The position numbers were made by a program, and so were the translations under genes. 64,000 bases of DNA from Agapanthus africanus (lineage: Eukaryota > Streptophyta > Magnoliopsida > Asparagales > Amaryllidaceae): assembly GCA_030015575.1 (NCBI GenBank), contig CM057337.1, forward strand, positions 380,331,582 to 380,395,581, given 5' to 3'. This document shows positions 59,536-64,000 of this stretch, piece by piece. The notes under the pieces were generated by a model. It did not search any database and had not been told where the DNA came from. It saw only the letters and a program-made list of their open reading frames with translations. Positions within the stretch are counted from its first letter, which is position 1. Every line of letters starts with the position of its first letter.

Positions 59536-60417
59536 AGTAAGTGCATGGCGGCGCCCCGGCCGTCTTACCTAGACCAAAATGCGAAAACGATGATTTACTT
59601 TAACTTTTGAAACCGGCAACACCGCGCACTAAATACCCGGATCGGGCCATTAACATAGTCCTAGCTAACTACAAGATGGGAAGAGAGATATACCGAGTGA
59701 TCCGTGTCCTCCGGTCTAGACGTCGTCGTCCCGATCTCCCGCGGAATCTCCCGTCTTCGTCTCCTCGCCGGAAGGGCACCACATCGCCGGCTTCTTTTAC
59801 GGGCTTCCGCCTCTGGTCCGAGGCAACTCGGGCACGAAGTTGGCGAGTCGACGTGCCCAAGGTTTGCTGTAGAATCGTGTAGAGAACTATGTGTCTCATG
59901 GGGTTTATGAAGGATGCCTTTGGTGGAGGAAATGATATGAGCTTATGGAGATGGATCTTGTGGGATTTTACAAAGCCAAAAGAGCAAAAATCCCACACCA
60001 AAAATATAGGACAGCCCCTTCCCTTCTTTGGCCGGCCATATCATGGAGAGAATAGAGTGGAGAGTGTGTGGCCAAATGAATATGGGTGTCTCCAATAAAC
60101 AAGAGAGAGAAAGGGTGATCATTGACAAAAGAAAATGATCACAAACTAATCCAAACACTCCATGAATCATAACCCTCCATCATCACCAAACATCATCATC
60201 AAGTATGATGATACCAAGAGTGAACCATGATGAATAAGAAAGTCAAGCTATGATTACTAGAAGAAGTCAAATGGTAGAGGAATTATCATGAAACAACAAG
60301 AATCAAATAACACCCTCCACAAATGCTTATTTGCACAAATGCAAATAAGCCCTCCTCCACCAATCATCGGCCAATGAAAGATACAAAGAAAATTGGCCGA
60401 AACGGAAAACAAAATGG
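59536..60417 (-). mobile_element. Partial 5' LTR of Cop-d
   Basis: Matches 51623-52505 of the 3' LTR; stops where the Cop-e LTR starts. Confidence 0.85.
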
Positions 60418-62579
60418 TGTTAGTGTAAATGCCCTAGAGGCTATTACTGTATCATACTAGCTTGTATATTACTTCATGGAAGCTTGGGATATTCACAGTT
60501 GTATAGACAATCTTGCTCAAAATGGTAGTATGCTACTTGGTTTGTCTCTACTTCAATATGTGCATGTGTTTCTTTTAGCATATCGCTTATACATATTAGT
60601 GGAGCCCTTAGGATCTTTGCTTGATTACCAGCGTTGTAATGGCAGTCACACTTGTGGGGGGTGGGTAATCTATAAGCACAACCTTATACAGGTCCCTAGT
60701 CATCGGACTGTCGAGATAGGGCATCGATACTCCGGAGTAGACTAGCGTATGCGCTTCTCATCCCAGCAGGGGAGGTGGTCTGTCCCACAGCCATCAGTAC
60801 GTCGTACTAGAGATAATATACGGGTGCTCGTTAGGTTATGAGTACACTGTACAAGACTCGTCGGGAAATGTTGGTTGGTATTATACCTATCGTCAGTTAT
60901 CAGTTCCCAGGTGACATGAGTACAGCTTAGTCCGCCGACTTGACACTGTCACTTCGCCTCGAGTGTGTTCCCACTGTACTTAGATTACTACCCTACCACG
61001 GCTCAAAGGAGTCGTTCAAACATGTAGTAGTTGGGTGCAGTCCCGAAGCACTTGGAGGCAGTGACGGTTAGACAGGATTCGTCTCTCCCGGTATTGGGGG
61101 TTGACAACGCGCTGTGTCTAGGAGAGCCATTACACGAGTAGTCCCTGGCCAGGGCAAGTGAGATATACTGGTAGGCTTCCAATGTTATCTCAGGGTGTTC
61201 TGGGCTACACTTCGACACGACTTGTACCGCTATTAGGGGACTGACGTTCACCACCCCCTAGGCCCGTCATGCGATGTATCAGACGAACAGACCGGACCGT
61301 ACGGAGATTGTCACATACAGGCTCAGTAGGAGTTCGGATGGGTTTACCTCATCGGCCTTCTTATCGACATCTACCTGGGGACCGTTACGTACAGCTAGTG
61401 CCGCTTGCTGTCTATGGTTAAACCCACTGCCAGCGTAGTGTCGAGTCTTTAGAGTCCCACACAGAGAGTTTCCTTGCACTGAGCGAAACGTGTAGAGGCC
61501 GTATGGTTTTACGGCAGGGCTGCGATCACTTACGTGCACTTGTGTGCGTATGCTGTTCGGGCAGGCAATACTAGTAGGCTTTGGTTTAAGCCGGATCCTA
61601 GTATTGCACAGATGGATTTGTTTTGTCTTCTGTGCATTCGCATTCTACGGAATGCTGATGCGGGTGTGTATGCACAGTTTTAAAGAGCGATAAAGGAGGA
61701 GGTGCCTCATTAGAGTTTTGGCAGTTGGTTCGGCCAAAACCGTTATGTGGCAGGCTCATTTGGGTTTTGGTAATTCGTTCGGTCAAAACCATTATGAGCC
61801 GGAGACATTGTTTACCAATCCTTTTAGTGATAATTTTGTGATGGCTAATTGCATTGACCATTTGACCACCATGACCTCTCTTGCCTTTGTTGACCCGTTG
61901 ACCGGTATTGACCACTGACCTTCATGAGAGGTCTACACCCTTCTTTGGATTTTCTTTTTCTTTTTGATTATAAAAATGGTCAATTCAATGTAGCATCAAC
62001 TTTATCATGATAGGATTTGTTTGTTTACTATTATTGCAACCATGGTTCATTTCTTTAGCTCATAATTCTTATCTCATTTTCTCTCTTATTCTTGTGAGAA
62101 GAAAAGAAAAGCTCTCATGGTTGCTAGCTCCTCCTTCTTCCTCCTCTTGATTTCTTCTTTTGATCTCATGTGTTGAGAGAAAAAGATCCTACAAAGACAA
62201 ACACTTCCATATATCTCTACTACACAACCTAGGGCATCTTGACTAGCGATCTCGTTGCCCTAGTTGCCTCGGCTCGAGGTAGAGCTCGGTGTACATCTCT
62301 CCGGTGGATCGTCTTCGACTCAAGGAGGCCGTGGAGGTGACCAAGATCCGGATCGATCCTCGGAGCATGGATGGACGAGCCGTACAGCGGAGAGAAGACC
62401 CGAAGGACCGGTTTCGTGAGGTATAATTTCTACGGCATAGTAGTTAAAGCCTCTAGTAGTTTGCAAGTTTCTAGTTTAGCAAAGATCCGACTTCAAGTCC
62501 ATGTTGCCTTGCGCCAAATAATTGTTTTTCGCCGTTTCCGCCTCCCCGTAAGAACCGGGGTGAGCAACGTGGACTTACA
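60418..62579 (+). mobile_element. 5' LTR of copia element Cop-e
   Basis: It starts TGTTAGTGTAAATGCCC and ends GGACTTACA, followed by a perfect primer site. The conserved box is at 61084-61101. It is closest to LTR 3 of the ladder. 2162 bp. The rest of the element lies beyond the inserted chromovirus and the window end. Confidence 0.85.
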
Positions 62580-62580
62580 G

Positions 62581-62593
62581 TGGTATCAGAGCC
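62581..62593 (+). other. Primer binding site of Cop-e
   Basis: TGGTATCAGAGCC, perfect iMet type, one base after the LTR. Confidence 0.9.
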
Positions 62594-62813
62594 TAGCTAA
62601 ACATAAACTAGTAAGTTAGCAAAGTGTTTAGAATATCGATCGGAAAAAAGTCGCAAAACACGTCCGCAAAACCTCAAGTTTCTGTCAATTTTTATACTGC
62701 TCAAAAAGTGATTTAAAATATATGAAAAATCGTCTCAGGGTTTTGTAAAAACACTGCAGAAAAATGATCCTGTGATTCGATCAAACCGCCGCAGTTCCGC
62801 GGCAATGACATGC
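62594..62813 (+). other. Start of the Cop-e leader with half a palindrome pair
   Basis: CCGCAGTTCCGCGGC, centred near 62795, is the first palindrome of the pair. The second would begin about where the chromovirus LTR starts. Confidence 0.7.
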
Positions 62814-64000
62814 TGTCACGACCCGAAAGTACGGAACATGACCGGCACTTCAATTACGAACGTCTCGAGGCGTACGTAATCTAAGTAAACCGAAAACCCA
62901 GAAATCCAAACCAAGAAAAGTAGTAGAGTGCAGGAAAAACCAACTTAAAGCAAGTAGTTTCAATAGCATAAGCCGAATTATGCGGTTTTTAAAAACATCA
63001 AAAATTTACTGAAAATTTCGGCAGAGTCTCCTTTGTAAATACTGGCCCCCAAACGGGATACAACATGAATAGTATTTGAAATCAAGAAAAAGGCATCCCC
63101 AAGCGGGAGCTAGCTCTTCGTCAAACGACGGTCACAACCACACAAGCAATATAATATACAACGCCAACGGCGAGGATCAAAACTCAAAAGGAAACTCAAA
63201 ACCACCAGAAATATAACGAGCGACTCTAAGGTCGAAAGAATAAACAACACTGGTCTCTATCTCAATAAATACATGTTTGGTTGATGGAATTTACTAGATA
63301 CAACGGAATAATATTATACAAGGTAATATGATGTGTACGATACAAGAAAAACCCACCTACTAGCAAGTCACCCGAATGAAACTGAGCCCGCAAAGCCGTA
63401 ATTAAACCTGTACGGCAAAACCTGCAAGAACTGTGGCACAACGGGGGTGAGTTGCCAACTCGTGAGTAGAAAAACATCTACGCACAGAAATCGCATAAAT
63501 AACGCAATCCTAGGTCAATGATCATAATATATCCTCAAAAATGTATATATCATGCAGCCTATAACAATGGCTAGGGTAAATATCTAACTCGACTGTAAAC
63601 TCATGTGCCCGTGTCAGTGCCTCAGGTAGCAATATATCATATGAATGAGGTATGCATGCATGAAAACAGAATACATGTAAATGAAGAAACTGTTTTCATA
63701 AATTAGTGAGATTTCCTTCGTATTTTTAAACTGAGGTATCATAAATGAAATCAGTATCAACAGTGTCTAGCATCGACACAAAACATAAATCTCACTGTCT
63801 CGAAATATCAATGTCTCAATCTCAATATCTAGGGCGTCGTCAGTCCAGACCGGCCCCTACCATCCATCTCAAGACCACGACGGTATCCTCCGGATATCCG
63901 ACGCGTCGGGTAATATCACCGGTAGGTAGTGCTCCCCAGCCAGGCTCAACGTCAACAACACATTCCTCTTGCCCCGGGGTACCATACCGGGCCCACCACA
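62814..64000 (-). mobile_element. Chromovirus LTR Chr-c (runs off the window)
   Basis: It starts TGTCACGACCCGAAAGTAC and matches Chr-b and the 21938-22940 copy, for example GAGTTGCCAACTCGTGAGTA (63448-63467) and a GCCCCGGGGTACC block near 63972. Orientation is inferred from Chr-a. No coding domain seen. Confidence 0.65.

Larger units (their letters stand above)
51623..60417 (-). mobile_element. Ty1/copia retrotransposon Cop-d (fossil)
   Basis: Same structure as Cop-c and aligned to it over nearly its whole length. Each element's LTRs resemble each other more than those of the other element, so these are two separate insertions and not a segmental copy. It lies in Chr-b RT on the left (flank GTAAT, 51618-51622) and is interrupted on the right by Cop-e. 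Confidence 0.85.

Noticed and set aside
41007-60417. Segmental tandem duplication of one 10-kb unit (Cop-c and Cop-d)
   Set aside because: LTRs within each element agree better than between elements, and the flanks differ; two insertions explain it better.

Overview
The window is plant DNA, most likely from a flowering plant and perhaps a eudicot, and looks like repeat-dense heterochromatin. I found no intact host gene, tRNA, rRNA or CRISPR array. Almost all of it can be assigned to three kinds of LTR retrotransposon: Ty3 Athila-type, Ty3 chromovirus (Tekay/Del-like) and one Ty1/copia family with LTRs of about 2.1-2.2 kb and an unusually long leader. The evidence is their gag, protease, RT, RNase H and integrase remnants, the tRNA-iMet-type primer sites and several recognisable LTR ends.

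Layout. 1-8302: Athila copy (Ath-a), 5' LTR outside the window, RT/RNase H/integrase lost, one intact extra 318-codon ORF behind a host-like promoter. 8303-21937: forward copia copy (Cop-a), its RNase H split by a reverse Athila solo LTR (13016-14734), then a ladder LTR / RNase H tail / LTR / RNase H tail / LTR. 21938-22940: chromovirus LTR part. 22941-27504: second Athila copy (Ath-b). 27505-31072: chromovirus gag to integrase (Chr-a). 31073-38145: reverse copia (Cop-b). 38146-41006: chromovirus LTR region (Chr-b, reverse). 41007-49705: reverse copia (Cop-c). 49706-51622: RT-to-integrase part of a reverse chromovirus, probably also Chr-b. 51623-60417: reverse copia (Cop-d). 60418-62813: forward copia LTR, primer site and leader start (Cop-e). 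62814-64000: chromovirus LTR (Chr-c), running off the window.

The best reading of the right half is a nest: Chr-a holds Cop-b, Cop-b's leader holds Chr-b, and Chr-b holds Cop-c and Cop-d. Cop-c and Cop-d look youngest (Cop-c LTRs differ by roughly 4 percent by eye); Cop-a, Cop-b and Chr-a are older.

The most unusual signal is a pair of 18-bp GC palindromes, 31-32 bp centre to centre. It occurs in all three Athila LTRs, upstream of their TATA boxes, and in the leaders of the unrelated copia family, downstream of the primer site. Other signals outside the coding parts are a pair of hairpins with the same 12-nt loop on different perfect stems (39455-39526), the repeated modules of the copia leader, and an 18-bp box kept in all seven copia LTRs that cover it. 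All coordinates and alignments were judged by eye; element edges without a clear TG/CA end are good to about 10 bp.
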